Positions 5,856 to 13,703 are shown, counted from the first letter of the stretch. The stretch is 18,354 nt of DNA from Oscillospiraceae bacterium (GCA_900757485.1 CAAEOA010000266.1:1-18354); one strand, 5' to 3'. The notes: generated by a model from the letters alone, not told the origin. Translations and numbers: made by a program.

Positions 5856-6053
5856 ATGAAAGTAACTTTAAATCCGGATGCGGAAATGGTTGAGACCATT
5901 AAAAAAGGTCTCGAGAAAACAGGAGGCTATTGTCCCTGCCGTATGGAACGGACAGCCGAAAACAAGTGTATCTGCAAAGAGTTTCGGGAACAAATTAAGG
6001 ATTCCGATTTTGAGGGGTTCTGTCACTGCATGCTTTATTACAAATCGAAATAA
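5856..6053 (+). CDS. Ferredoxin-thioredoxin reductase catalytic-domain protein (small form)
   Basis: 65 residues from ATG 5856, with GGGG (5846-5849) as ribosome site. Three paired cysteine motifs are present: CPC at 26-28, CIC at 38-40 and CHC at 56-58. This is the six-cysteine set that in FTR holds a 4Fe-4S cluster beside a redox-active disulfide. The first and last motifs match the plant and cyanobacterial catalytic chain, but the spacing differs: CPC-x9-CxC-x15-CHC here, against CPC-x16-CPC-x8-CHC. It probably takes one-electron equivalents from ferredoxin and reduces the thioredoxin encoded 44 bp downstream. No FTR variable-chain gene is near, as is usual for anaerobes. It is first in a four-gene operon behind the Crp-like site. 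Confidence 0.85.
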   Translation: MKVTLNPDAEMVETIKKGLEKTGGYCPCRMERTAENKCICKEFREQIKDSDFEGFCHCMLYYKSK

Positions 6054-6097
6054 ACAATAGAAAAGATTACATGATGAGAAAGAGAAAGGTGATTCAA

Positions 6098-6418
6098 ATG
6101 GCTGAAATAACAATTACAAAAGAAAATTTTGAAAAGGAGGTTTTAAATTCCAAGACGCCGGTGTTGATTGATTTTTGGGCTTCATGGTGCGGCCCCTGCC
6201 GGATGCTGTCTCCTGTTATTGCAGAGATCGCAGAAGAGTATGAAGGAAAGGCAAAAATAGGGAAGGTAAATGTTGACGAAGAACCGGAGCTTGCTGCAAA
6301 ATTCGGAATTGCAAGTATTCCTACCGTTATGGTTTTTCAAGACGGAGAGGCGACAGATACATCGGTGGGGTACAGACAGAAAGCGGAAATTGCGGCAATG
6401 CTGAAAGGAAGAGACTAA
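6098..6418 (+). CDS. trxA: Thioredoxin
   Basis: 106 residues with the WCGPC active site (C31, C34) in DFWASWCGPCRMLSP, the buried Asp in LIDFW, and the cis-Pro segment ASIPTVMVF. Length and layout are those of a standard thioredoxin. ATG 6098 is chosen over the upstream ATGs at 6071 and 6074 because AAAGGTGA (6085-6092) sits just before it and the family begins there. It is the likely electron acceptor of the FTR-like protein and donor to disulfide targets or to the rhodaneses downstream. No thioredoxin reductase gene of the TrxB type lies in the window. Confidence 0.95.
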   Translation: MAEITITKENFEKEVLNSKTPVLIDFWASWCGPCRMLSPVIAEIAEEYEGKAKIGKVNVDEEPELAAKFGIASIPTVMVFQDGEATDTSVGYRQKAEIAAMLKGRD

Positions 6419-6481
6419 TCCGACAGCGGAATTTCTTCTTGCGGCAGAGGGCAAGCAGGATGTTTAAAAAGGATGGGAATA

Positions 6482-6805
6482 ATGATGAGTCTATTTGGAT
6501 TATTTACAAAAACAGATATCAACACCGGGATAGAACAGTTTCACAATACACCGCATGGCGTACTTTTAGATGTGCGCACCCGGCAGGAATACGCAGACGG
6601 TCATATCCCCGGCAGCCTCAATATTCCGCTTGACCGGATAGACAGCGCATTAGAAGCAATACCAAACAAGGAAACGCCGGTATTTGTCTACTGTTTGAGC
6701 GGAGGCAGAAGCGGGCAGGCGGTCGCCTATCTTAAAAAGATGGGGTACACCGATGTGGTGAATATCGGCGGCATCAGCAATTATCAGGGGAAACGGGAAA
6801 GATAG
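6482..6805 (+). CDS. Single-domain rhodanese (sulfurtransferase)
   Basis: About 107 residues. The active loop CLSGGRS (C-x-x-G-x-R-S) carries the persulfide-forming Cys. Conserved family words are LLDVRTRQEYADGHIPGSLNIP and PVFVYCLSGG. AAAAAGG (6466-6472) best fits the ATG at 6482. The ATG at 6485 is also possible, and the one at 6473 sits too close. It lies 63 bp after thioredoxin and 47 bp before a second rhodanese-containing gene. Expected role: carrying sulfane sulfur as a protein persulfide, which thioredoxin or the reductase could discharge. It acts in the cytoplasm, as no signal peptide is seen. Confidence 0.9.
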   Translation: MMSLFGLFTKTDINTGIEQFHNTPHGVLLDVRTRQEYADGHIPGSLNIPLDRIDSALEAIPNKETPVFVYCLSGGRSGQAVAYLKKMGYTDVVNIGGISNYQGKRER

Positions 6806-6829
6806 CTTGCCGCAAAACAGAGAGCGGAG

Positions 6830-6852
6830 TTCAGAAAGGAAGGATCATAACA
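6830..6852 (+). repeat. Shared translation-start cassette, copy 2 (reductase gene)
   Basis: TTCAGAAAGGA then AGGATCATAACA leads to ATG 6853. The core matches the leaders of the Crp/Fnr gene (4989-5010) and the glycosyltransferase gene (9002-9023). Confidence 0.45.
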
Positions 6853-8562
6853 ATGAAAATCGTGATTGTAGGCGGAGTTGCCGGTGGTGCGACCGCCGCG
6901 GCAAGATTGCGCAGACTGGACGAGCGGGCGGAGATTGTTGTCTTTGAGCGTTCGGGATATATTTCTTACGCAAATTGCGGTTTGCCGTACTATATCGGCG
7001 GTACGATCGAAGATGCAGAAGAACTGATACTGCAGACGCCGGATAGCTTTTGGGACCGTTTCCGTATTGATGTGCGGACTCGTCAGGAAGTAAAGGCAAT
7101 TAATGTTGAGGAAAAGACGGTAACAGTCAGAGAACTTGACACTGATAAAACATACGAGGAAAGCTATGACAAGCTGATTCTCTCTCCCGGAGCCAAACCG
7201 ATTCGTCCGCAGCTGCCGGGAATGGACAGTCCACATTTGTTTACCCTTCGTACAGTGGAAGATACTTTTCGGATTCATAAGGCGGTCAGCAAGCAGAAGC
7301 CACAAACTGCCGTTGTGGTCGGGGGAGGCTTTATCGGCGTAGAAATGGCGGAAAACCTTGCCGCTCTGGGAATATCGGTTACATTGGTGGAAAAGCAAAC
7401 CCAGTTGCTCAGTCAGCTTGATGCAGATATGGCAAGCTTTGTACATGCTCACATGAAGAGCAGGAGGATAAAGCTATTGCTTGGGAAATCAGTCGCGGGA
7501 TTTGAAGACAGAACAAGCGAAATTGTCACGAATATTGTGGCGGATGAGCCGATTCTATCTGATATAGTGGTACTGTCCATCGGCGTGCTGCCCGATAGTT
7601 CCCTTGCCGCAGATGCGGGTTTGGAGTTGGGCTTTAAAAACAGCATTGCAGTAAACGACTGGATGCAGACCTCTAACCCTGATATTTATGCGGTAGGCGA
7701 CGCGGCGGAGATTACGCATTCGGTAAGCGGAGAAAAAGCATTAATTTCGCTTGCCGGCCCTGCAAACAAGCAGGGAAGGATCGCCGCTGATCATATTTGC
7801 GGAGTTGCTCATACCTACAAAGGTTCCGCCGCGTCCTCGGTTTTAAAAGTGTTCGATCTGACTGTGGCGTCGACCGGAATCAACGAACGAACAGCCGTGG
7901 CGTCAGGAATAGATTACGAAAAAATCGTGCTTTCGCCGATGTCACATGCCTCCTATTATCCCGGCGGAACAGTAATGACAATCAAGCTGCTTTTTGAAAG
8001 AGAAAGCGACCGGATACTCGGAGCTCAGATTGTGGGATCCGATGGAGTGGATAAGCGGATTGATGTAATAGCAACTGCAATGCAGGCAGGGATAACGGCG
8101 ATCGGGTTAAAGGATCTTGACCTTGCATATGCTCCGCCATATTCCTCTGCAAAAGATCCTGTGAATATGGCGGGCTTTATGGCGGAGAACATTGCGGACG
8201 GTTTGGTGAAGCAGTTTCACTATGAGGACATAGCAGATCTGCGGTGCCGTGAAAATGTGATACTCCTTGATACAAGGACACCGGCAGAATATGCCCGGGG
8301 ACATGCGGAAGGTTTTCGGAACATTCCGTTGGACGATCTTCGGGAACGGCTTGCCGAGCTTGATATTACAAAACCTGTCTATGTGATGTGTCAATCGGGA
8401 TTGCGCAGCTATATCGCTTGCCGCATTCTGACGCAAAACGGATATGAATGTTATAATTTTTCGGGCGGATACCGCTTTTATCAAAGTATTCATGCCGAAA
8501 AACAGGTTTCATCTTCCGCCTATCCCTGCGGAATGGACAAAGAGTATGCGGCGATACGCTGA
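6853..8562 (+). CDS. CoA-disulfide / persulfide reductase fused to a C-terminal rhodanese
   Basis: 569 residues, the length of CoADR-Rhd enzymes. The FAD-binding glycines are in IVIVGGVAGGATAAARL (3-19), the single redox cysteine is C42 in SYANCGLPYY, and the NAD(P)H-binding GGGFIG is at 157-162. The second FAD motif YAVGDA is at 279-284, and the family dimer region includes LAYAPPYSSAKDPVN (425-438). A rhodanese domain starts near 455, with active loop CQSGLRS at C513. A last Cys is near the C-terminus (C559). Such enzymes reduce CoA disulfide, CoA persulfide or polysulfide with NAD(P)H. The rhodanese domain feeds sulfane sulfur to the flavin-linked cysteine. It is last of the operon, followed by a terminator. 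Confidence 0.93.
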   Translation: MKIVIVGGVAGGATAAARLRRLDERAEIVVFERSGYISYANCGLPYYIGGTIEDAEELILQTPDSFWDRFRIDVRTRQEVKAINVEEKTVTVRELDTDKTYEESYDKLILSPGAKPIRPQLPGMDSPHLFTLRTVEDTFRIHKAVSKQKPQTAVVVGGGFIGVEMAENLAALGISVTLVEKQTQLLSQLDADMASFVHAHMKSRRIKLLLGKSVAGFEDRTSEIVTNIVADEPILSDIVVLSIGVLPDSSLAADAGLELGFKNSIAVNDWMQTSNPDIYAVGDAAEITHSVSGEKALISLAGPANKQGRIAADHICGVAHTYKGSAASSVLKVFDLTVASTGINERTAVASGIDYEKIVLSPMSHASYYPGGTVMTIKLLFERESDRILGAQIVGSDGVDKRIDVIATAMQAGITAIGLKDLDLAYAPPYSSAKDPVNMAGFMAENIADGLVKQFHYEDIADLRCRENVILLDTRTPAEYARGHAEGFRNIPLDDLRERLAELDITKPVYVMCQSGLRSYIACRILTQNGYECYNFSGGYRFYQSIHAEKQVSSSAYPCGMDKEYAAIR

Positions 8563-8590
8563 GAATGAAATAATACAATGTGAAAGAAAC

Positions 8591-8627
8591 AAAGTGCAGG
8601 CATGAACCATGCCTGCGCTTTTGTTTT
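8591..8627 (+). terminator. Rho-independent terminator after the redox operon
   Basis: A 14-bp stem (8591-8604 with 8608-8621; core GCAGGCATG-AAC-CATGCCTGC, one T-G pair) is followed by TTGTTTT. Confidence 0.9.
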
Positions 8628-8637
8628 GGGAAAACAC

Positions 8638-8666
8638 TTGAATTTCGCAATAAAATCGCTTATAAT
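8638..8666 (+). promoter_or_regulatory. Strong promoter of the glycosyltransferase operon
   Basis: TTGAAT (8638-8643), a 17-bp spacer and TATAAT (8661-8666). The transcript would begin near 8673, about 350 nt before the first gene. Confidence 0.7.
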
Positions 8667-9023
8667 ATAAAACAGAGCAGATTTGAAAATCAGAAGAACT
8701 GTTTTATTTTGTTTCGAAAAAATATTTCTGTTTGTGTGCGGTCAGCGGGACAGTATTATTACGGCTTCTATTGTATGGACGCACAAACTTTGGCGAAGCA
8801 AGCGGCAGTCATCAATATTTCATGCCGGAGAAAAGGAAACGCTTCTCTTTTCTTCGGCTGATTTTATGTTAAAGATCATGAGATTAAATTTGTTTATGAA
8901 CGTTGTATCGTTTTCTGGAAGTCATTAACAGCAAGAACCGCGGTGTCCGAAAGGTGCTGCGTGTATTTTTCAGCAGGCATAAGGTTAAAATATGGGACAA
9001 GCTCAGAAAGGAATGATCATCAA
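8667..9023 (+). promoter_or_regulatory. Long structured 5' leader of the glycosyltransferase operon
   Basis: There is no recognisable gene here. Two notable hairpins are present. ATAAAACAG (8667-8675) pairs with CTGTTTTAT (8699-8707), with GATTT-GA-AAATC inside, and is followed by TTTGTTT. A 12-bp stem with one G-U pair joins 8824-8835 to 8847-8858, followed by TGATTTTATG. Both have partial terminator character, so attenuation is possible. I do not recognise a riboswitch class. The 3' end is the shared start cassette. Confidence 0.35.
8995..9023 (+). repeat. Shared translation-start cassette, copy 3 (glycosyltransferase gene)
   Basis: GGACAAGCTCAGAAAGGA then ATGATCATCAA leads to ATG 9024. 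Apart from a 2-nt gap and two substitutions it equals 4980-5010. Confidence 0.6.
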
Positions 9024-10100
9024 ATGAATGGAAATAACGTTGTGTTGATTCCGGCTTTAAATCCGTCTGAAACATTGATCGATTATGTGCAGGAGCTAAT
9101 ATCTGCCGGATTTGAGCGCATTGTGGTCGTGGATGACGGAAGCGCCGCCGAAAATCAATATATTTTTTCTGAGTTGGAGGACAATGACCAAGTATTTTTG
9201 CTGCATCACGCCAAAAATTATGGCAAGGGAAGAGCATTGAAGAACGGTTTTAATTTTATACTCAATCGCTGGAAGGATGATCCTTCTATGCGAGGGATTA
9301 TCACTGCCGATTCGGACGGTCAGCATCTGGCAGAGGATGTTCTTCGTTTGAGCGATGCGCTCGACCGGGCGGAAATCGAAACCTTGTTTTTGGGCTCCAG
9401 AAGCTTTGATTATGATTTTGTTCCGTTTAAAAGCAAGTTTGGCAACAAGCTGACCAGCGGTGTTTTCAGGCTTCTTTACGGAAAGAAAATCAGAGACACG
9501 CAAACGGGACTCCGCGCGATATCGAAGGAAATTGTATGGAACTATCTGGATTTATCCGGAGAACGCTTTGAATATGAAATCAACATGTTAATTGATGCGG
9601 CGCGCAGACATACCTGTGTGAAAGAACTGCCGATAAAGACAGTGTATATCAATCAAAACAGCGAAACCCATTTTGATCCGATCAGGGATTCCTGGCGGAT
9701 CTATAAGGTGATTTTTTCTAATTTTTTCAGATATGTGATTTCTTCCCTTTCGTCATCTATTTTGGATTTGGCTGCGTTTCAGCTGTTCGTGTTGGTGCTT
9801 TCTTTTTTGCAGACCAATATCGCGCTTGTTGTTTCCACAGTGGCCGCCAGGATTATATCCTCTCTGTTTAATTTTTACGTGAATAAAACAGTGGTTTTTC
9901 AGAAGAAATCTAACGGAAAAATACAACTGATAAAATACTATATCCTGTGTGTGCTTCAGATGTCGGTGTCGGCTCTTGCATTAGTCGGCGTCCATACGCT
10001 GTTTGCGGGAAGCAAATTAGTGGAAAAGATTATTGTTGACGGACTTTTGTTCCTGATCAGCTATCAAATTCAACGGATATGGGTGTTTAAAGGAGAATAA
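9024..10100 (+). CDS. Glycosyltransferase family 2 fused to a GtrA-like membrane domain
   Basis: 358 residues from ATG 9024; the frame is open further upstream but no ribosome site supports a longer form. Residues about 1-225 form a DPM1/GtrB-like GT-A domain: VLIPALNPSE, VVVDDGS (34-40), the metal/nucleotide-sugar motif DSDGQ (96-100) and RDTQTGLRAIS (157-167). Residues about 230-358 are a GtrA domain with about four membrane helices and the motif NFYVNKTVVF (283-292). Such fusions make polyprenyl-phosphate-linked sugars and help move them across the membrane for cell-envelope glycosylation. The next gene, 4 bp downstream, could use that donor outside the membrane. Sugar and acceptor unknown. 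Confidence 0.9.
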   Translation: MNGNNVVLIPALNPSETLIDYVQELISAGFERIVVVDDGSAAENQYIFSELEDNDQVFLLHHAKNYGKGRALKNGFNFILNRWKDDPSMRGIITADSDGQHLAEDVLRLSDALDRAEIETLFLGSRSFDYDFVPFKSKFGNKLTSGVFRLLYGKKIRDTQTGLRAISKEIVWNYLDLSGERFEYEINMLIDAARRHTCVKELPIKTVYINQNSETHFDPIRDSWRIYKVIFSNFFRYVISSLSSSILDLAAFQLFVLVLSFLQTNIALVVSTVAARIISSLFNFYVNKTVVFQKKSNGKIQLIKYYILCVLQMSVSALALVGVHTLFAGSKLVEKIIVDGLLFLISYQIQRIWVFKGE

Positions 10101-10104
10101 CTTC

Positions 10105-11808
10105 ATGGCAATAATTGTTTGGAAAGCGCTTCGGGTGCTTTTGCTATGCTTGTCCTGTTACGGTTATCTGTATCTGATTGTAGACAAGGGCAAGATTAAG
10201 GTGGAATTTTCGCCGGCAATTTTGTTTTCTGCTATCGGGAGCGCAATGTTTTTCGCCGGGATTTTAAACATTTTAAAGGAAACTTGCTTTGCCATTTTTA
10301 TTGCCGGCATTGCTTTTGCAATTTATTCTTTTGTAAAAAAATATAATCCACTCCGGTTTATCTGTCCGGGGACAGTATTCTTTTTCATCTGTTTGGTTTA
10401 TTTGGGATATTTCTATTACGGTTGTAAACTTCGGGAATATGATGATTTTACGCACTGGGGACTTGTTGTTCGTTCTTTGCTACAAACCGACAGACTTCCG
10501 AATTTTATGGATACCATTATTTATAAATCTTATCCTACCGGAAGCGCCGGATTTATCTATTTTGTTTGTAAGATTTCCGGCATTTCATCGGAATGGATGA
10601 TGTTGTTTGCACAAGCGGTATTTGTTATTGGCTGCTTTATGTGCTTGTTTGCATTTGTAAAGCATAAGGTGACCGGCTTTCTGATGATTTTTGTGTTTGC
10701 TGTTGCTGTTCTGGGGTCATACAGATTTGTGCTGTCCGGTTTGTATGTAGATGTTCTTTTGCCGTTAGTTGGGTTGACAGGCATATTGATTGGAATCTAT
10801 TATGATACGGATATTAATCGTGTTCTCTGGGCTATTCTTCCGGAAACGGTCTTTTTGATTGCAGTGAAAAACAGCGGATTGTTCTTTGTGGTTGTTATCA
10901 TCATTTATGTGTTGATAAGGATAAAATGGAAAACAGTGAAAAAAGGCTGGGCGGCAGCTTTCATTTCTGCACCATTTCTTACGTTGCTCCTTTGGCAAAA
11001 ACATGTCGATTTGGTGTTTGATAAAGGATTAGCTTCAAAACATACGATGTCTGTTCACGGTTTGAAGGAAGCTTTTTTGGATAAAAAGCCACAGGCGATT
11101 TCTGAAATTTTTGACAAATATCTTTCTGTTGTTTTTGATTTACGAAATATCTTTTTGCTTTTTCTGATCTTGGCAATTGTTGCTTTGGTGGTTGTATATC
11201 TTTTTCAAAAACAGCAATTTGGTACTTTTTTGCGGTTGGTCAGCATCGGCGCGGTAAGTTATCTTTTGTACCAATGCAGTTTGCTTGGCATGTATCTAAC
11301 CTCTATGCCTGTTGATGAGGCTGTGCGGCTTGCTTCTTACGACCGATATCATTTGACTATTATGATATTTGTTATGGGGATATTGTTGGCGGGTATTTTA
11401 CAAATGCAATTTAGTCATAAGGCAATATCGGTATTGATGTTGGGGGTTGCTTCGGCTGTCAATCTTTTCACTTTTGCACCGAAACTGTCTTATTTGCAGA
11501 AGCAGCCGTTAAACACACCTGCTCGGCAAAATCTGGAAGCACTTATTGAGGAACATCAAATTCCGAAGGGCTCCTCTTTTGTTTTATTTTCAGAAGATGA
11601 TTTTGCATATAGCGGTTATGTGTGCGGATATTTGCTTAACAATTATTCCATGTATCTATATACGGGAGATCCAACCGGCAAAATGCCGAAAGACATACGC
11701 AGATATGATTACATTATTATTGCCGACCCGACCGAGAAAAACCGCACATATGTGAAAGATGTGCTGAAAATTGACGATACGCGGCAAGTGATACGGCTGA
11801 AAAAATAG
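10105..11808 (+). CDS. Large polytopic membrane protein, possible GT-C glycosyltransferase
   Basis: 567 residues with roughly a dozen hydrophobic segments, then a soluble C-terminal region from about 465. AAAGGAG overlapping the end of the previous gene is the ribosome site for ATG 10105. The first large loop carries YDDFTHW (112-118) and then SYPTGSAGFIYF. Acidic pairs in the first outer loop are the mark of GT-C enzymes, which transfer sugars from polyprenyl-phosphate donors. The preceding gene encodes exactly such a donor maker. The C-terminal part (SSFVLFSEDDFAYSGYVCGY, then YDYIIIADP) fits an extracytoplasmic domain as in that superfamily. I do not recognise the exact family, and O-antigen polymerase or flippase-type proteins are alternatives. 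Confidence 0.7.
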   Translation: MAIIVWKALRVLLLCLSCYGYLYLIVDKGKIKVEFSPAILFSAIGSAMFFAGILNILKETCFAIFIAGIAFAIYSFVKKYNPLRFICPGTVFFFICLVYLGYFYYGCKLREYDDFTHWGLVVRSLLQTDRLPNFMDTIIYKSYPTGSAGFIYFVCKISGISSEWMMLFAQAVFVIGCFMCLFAFVKHKVTGFLMIFVFAVAVLGSYRFVLSGLYVDVLLPLVGLTGILIGIYYDTDINRVLWAILPETVFLIAVKNSGLFFVVVIIIYVLIRIKWKTVKKGWAAAFISAPFLTLLLWQKHVDLVFDKGLASKHTMSVHGLKEAFLDKKPQAISEIFDKYLSVVFDLRNIFLLFLILAIVALVVVYLFQKQQFGTFLRLVSIGAVSYLLYQCSLLGMYLTSMPVDEAVRLASYDRYHLTIMIFVMGILLAGILQMQFSHKAISVLMLGVASAVNLFTFAPKLSYLQKQPLNTPARQNLEALIEEHQIPKGSSFVLFSEDDFAYSGYVCGYLLNNYSMYLYTGDPTGKMPKDIRRYDYIIIADPTEKNRTYVKDVLKIDDTRQVIRLKK

Positions 11809-11848
11809 TGCATCAGGCTGAAGTTAATACAAAAAGCAGATGAATGGA

Positions 11849-11881
11849 AAAGAGCCTTCTCCCTTAGGGAGAAGGCTCTTT
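11849..11881. terminator. Probable bidirectional terminator between convergent genes
   Basis: A perfect 15-bp stem, AAAGAGCCTTCTCCC (11849-11863) with its complement (11867-11881), has a TTA loop. It sits between the plus-strand membrane protein and the minus-strand antiporter. A-runs precede and T-runs end the stem, giving short U-tracts in both directions. Confidence 0.7.
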
Positions 11882-11906
11882 GTCTGTAAAATATAACGAA
11901 AGGTGA

Positions 11907-11963
11907 GTGGCAGAATTGCCACCGGACCGTTGGATCACAGGGCTTTGCCCCATATTGAAAACA
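11907..11963. repeat. Hairpin-rich intergenic repeat family 2, copy 1
   Basis: GTGGCA-GAAT-TGCCAC (11907-11922) is followed by ACCGTTGGATCACAGGGC-TTT-GCCCC and ATATTGAAAACA. By hand alignment about 43 of 58 columns match 13976-14033. It ends 11 bp beyond the antiporter stop codon. Confidence 0.5.
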
Positions 11964-11974
11964 AAAATCATGGT

Positions 11975-13579
11975 TTAAGGCAGGTTGACCGCGTCGTTGA
12001 TGACTAAGATATCGTTTGCCATCAGAACGGTGTCACCGCGTGGGATTACAATTTTACCGTCCCGCTGTATCATAATAATCAGCTTTTTCCCCGATGAAAT
12101 ATCCGAAATCCGTTTTCCGGCTAATTCATCATCGCCGGAAACCAGCCTCTCATATAGACACACCCCATCAATTTTGTCGGCGGATTTGCCGCTTAAAATA
12201 AGGATGTCGCCTGCCTGAAGCGTCGTTTGTCCGTTGGGGGCGATCTTTTCCTCGCCTCTTATCAGCAGAACCAGAATCGATTCAGGCGGCAGTATCATGT
12301 CGCGAACCATACAGCCCGCCCATGTGTGTGCTTCCGGGATCGTAAACCGGATGAATTCCACCGGGAGCTCCTCGATATAATCGGTAAAGGTTTTCATAAC
12401 ATCGGCGGTATCATCGGTCATGTTCAGCTTTTTGGTGACAAAGGGAATGAGGGTTCCTTGGAACAAAATCGAGAACAGCACAATGAAGAAAACAATATGG
12501 AAGATGTCATTCTCGGTCACGGCAGGATCAATGACTGCCATGATTGCAAAAACGATGGAGGCGGCGCCTCTCATCCCCACCCAAGAGACCAGCAGCTGCT
12601 GCCGGATGCTGCTTTTAAATGGCATCAGTATGGAAAACACCGCGATCGGTCGGGCAACAAAGGTTAAAAACAGGGCGATAAAAAGACCGGTGAGGGCAAT
12701 ACCCGGCAATTGAGACGGAAAGGCGAGCAAACCGAGCAGGAAGAATAACAGCATCTGCATTAAGCCGGTCATGCCGTCAAAAAAGTTTACCAAAACCTGT
12801 TTGTTGCCGATTCTGCTGTTTCCGACAATAATGCCGGCGATATAGGTGCTTAAGTAACCGTTTCCGCCGACAAATTCGGTTGCGGAATAGGCAATGATTG
12901 CAACTGCCACCATGAATATGGCATCAAATCCGGGTGTGGGAAAAGTAAATTTTTTAAAGAACAGCAGAGTCAGAACCGCAATGATGACACCGAACACGAT
13001 GCCGTATACAAATTGGGCAAAGATCATGTACCCGAATTTGCCCGGGGAAACATTCCCGTTCATTAAGGAAAGCACAATAATGGTCAGCATATAAGAAAAC
13101 GGGTCATTGCTTCCGCTTTCGATTTCAAGCATAGACGCCGTGTTATTTCGCAAATTTAAACGCTTGGAACGTAGAATGGAGAAAACCGAGGCTGCATCAG
13201 TGGAACTGATCACTGAGCCGATCAGAAAACTTTCAAGCAGAGAAATTTTTAATACAAAGTAGCAGAACAAGCCGACCAGTCCGGCTGTTATAATGGTTCC
13301 CAAGGAGGATAACAATACGGCTTTTACAGCAACCGGTTTGGCTTCGCTCCATTTTGTTCCGAAACCGCCGTAAAACATAATAAAAATCAGCGCGACGGAG
13401 CACACCTTTGCGGCAATGTCATAATTGTCAAAAGGAATTTTCACAATTCCATCCGACCCGAAAAAAATACCGAGAAGCATGAATGCCAGAAGCATCGGTA
13501 CGCCCAGCTTGCTCGACACCTTGTTGAAAATTACGCACACGATGATGATAACGGCAACTGCAATTAAGTACACAATCAT
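11975..13579 (-). CDS. Cation/proton antiporter of the NhaP2/CvrA (CPA1) type with C-terminal RCK_C-like domains
   Basis: 534 residues. About 12 membrane segments span residues 1-385, with family motifs GSVISSTDAASVFS (S126, T127, D128) and ESGSNDP (154-160; N158-D159 being the ion-binding pair), then GNGYLSTYIAGIIVGN (239-254) and GMRGAASIV (335-343). The soluble tail (about 400-534) has two TrkA-C/RCK_C-like stretches (FTIPEAHTWAG...DILILSG and LAGKRISDISSG...NDILVIND). Such domains often bind nucleotides or cyclic di-AMP and regulate K+ or Na+ export. The start at 13579 has AAGGGGG (13592-13598, minus strand) about 12 bases upstream. It has its own promoter, is convergent to the preceding operon and seems to stand alone. 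Confidence 0.92.
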   Translation of the reverse strand: MIVYLIAVAVIIIVCVIFNKVSSKLGVPMLLAFMLLGIFFGSDGIVKIPFDNYDIAAKVCSVALIFIMFYGGFGTKWSEAKPVAVKAVLLSSLGTIITAGLVGLFCYFVLKISLLESFLIGSVISSTDAASVFSILRSKRLNLRNNTASMLEIESGSNDPFSYMLTIIVLSLMNGNVSPGKFGYMIFAQFVYGIVFGVIIAVLTLLFFKKFTFPTPGFDAIFMVAVAIIAYSATEFVGGNGYLSTYIAGIIVGNSRIGNKQVLVNFFDGMTGLMQMLLFFLLGLLAFPSQLPGIALTGLFIALFLTFVARPIAVFSILMPFKSSIRQQLLVSWVGMRGAASIVFAIMAVIDPAVTENDIFHIVFFIVLFSILFQGTLIPFVTKKLNMTDDTADVMKTFTDYIEELPVEFIRFTIPEAHTWAGCMVRDMILPPESILVLLIRGEEKIAPNGQTTLQAGDILILSGKSADKIDGVCLYERLVSGDDELAGKRISDISSGKKLIIMIQRDGKIVIPRGDTVLMANDILVINDAVNLP

Positions 13580-13703
13580 TATTTTTGATTACCCCCTTAG
13601 ATTATTGTGAATAAAACCCCTTTTTCATTTACATCCGATCTCCTTTAAACTTTATGAATGTTTTGCGATACTATCCGTACCAACCTTCTTTTTATCTACC
13701 AAC

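Noticed and set aside
8580..8928. Two plus-strand frames of 93 and 81 codons between the redox and glycosyltransferase operons
   Set aside because: One starts before the terminator at 8591 and runs through it. Neither has a ribosome site or recognisable motif, and hairpins dominate the region.
12227..12667. 146-codon plus-strand frame inside the antiporter gene
   Set aside because: It is a shadow of the minus-strand gene, rich in His/Asp/Asn from the complement of membrane codons.
13580..13703. Cyclic di-AMP or other known riboswitch before the antiporter
   Set aside because: The leader is only about 118 nt, AT-rich and without the conserved elements I would expect.
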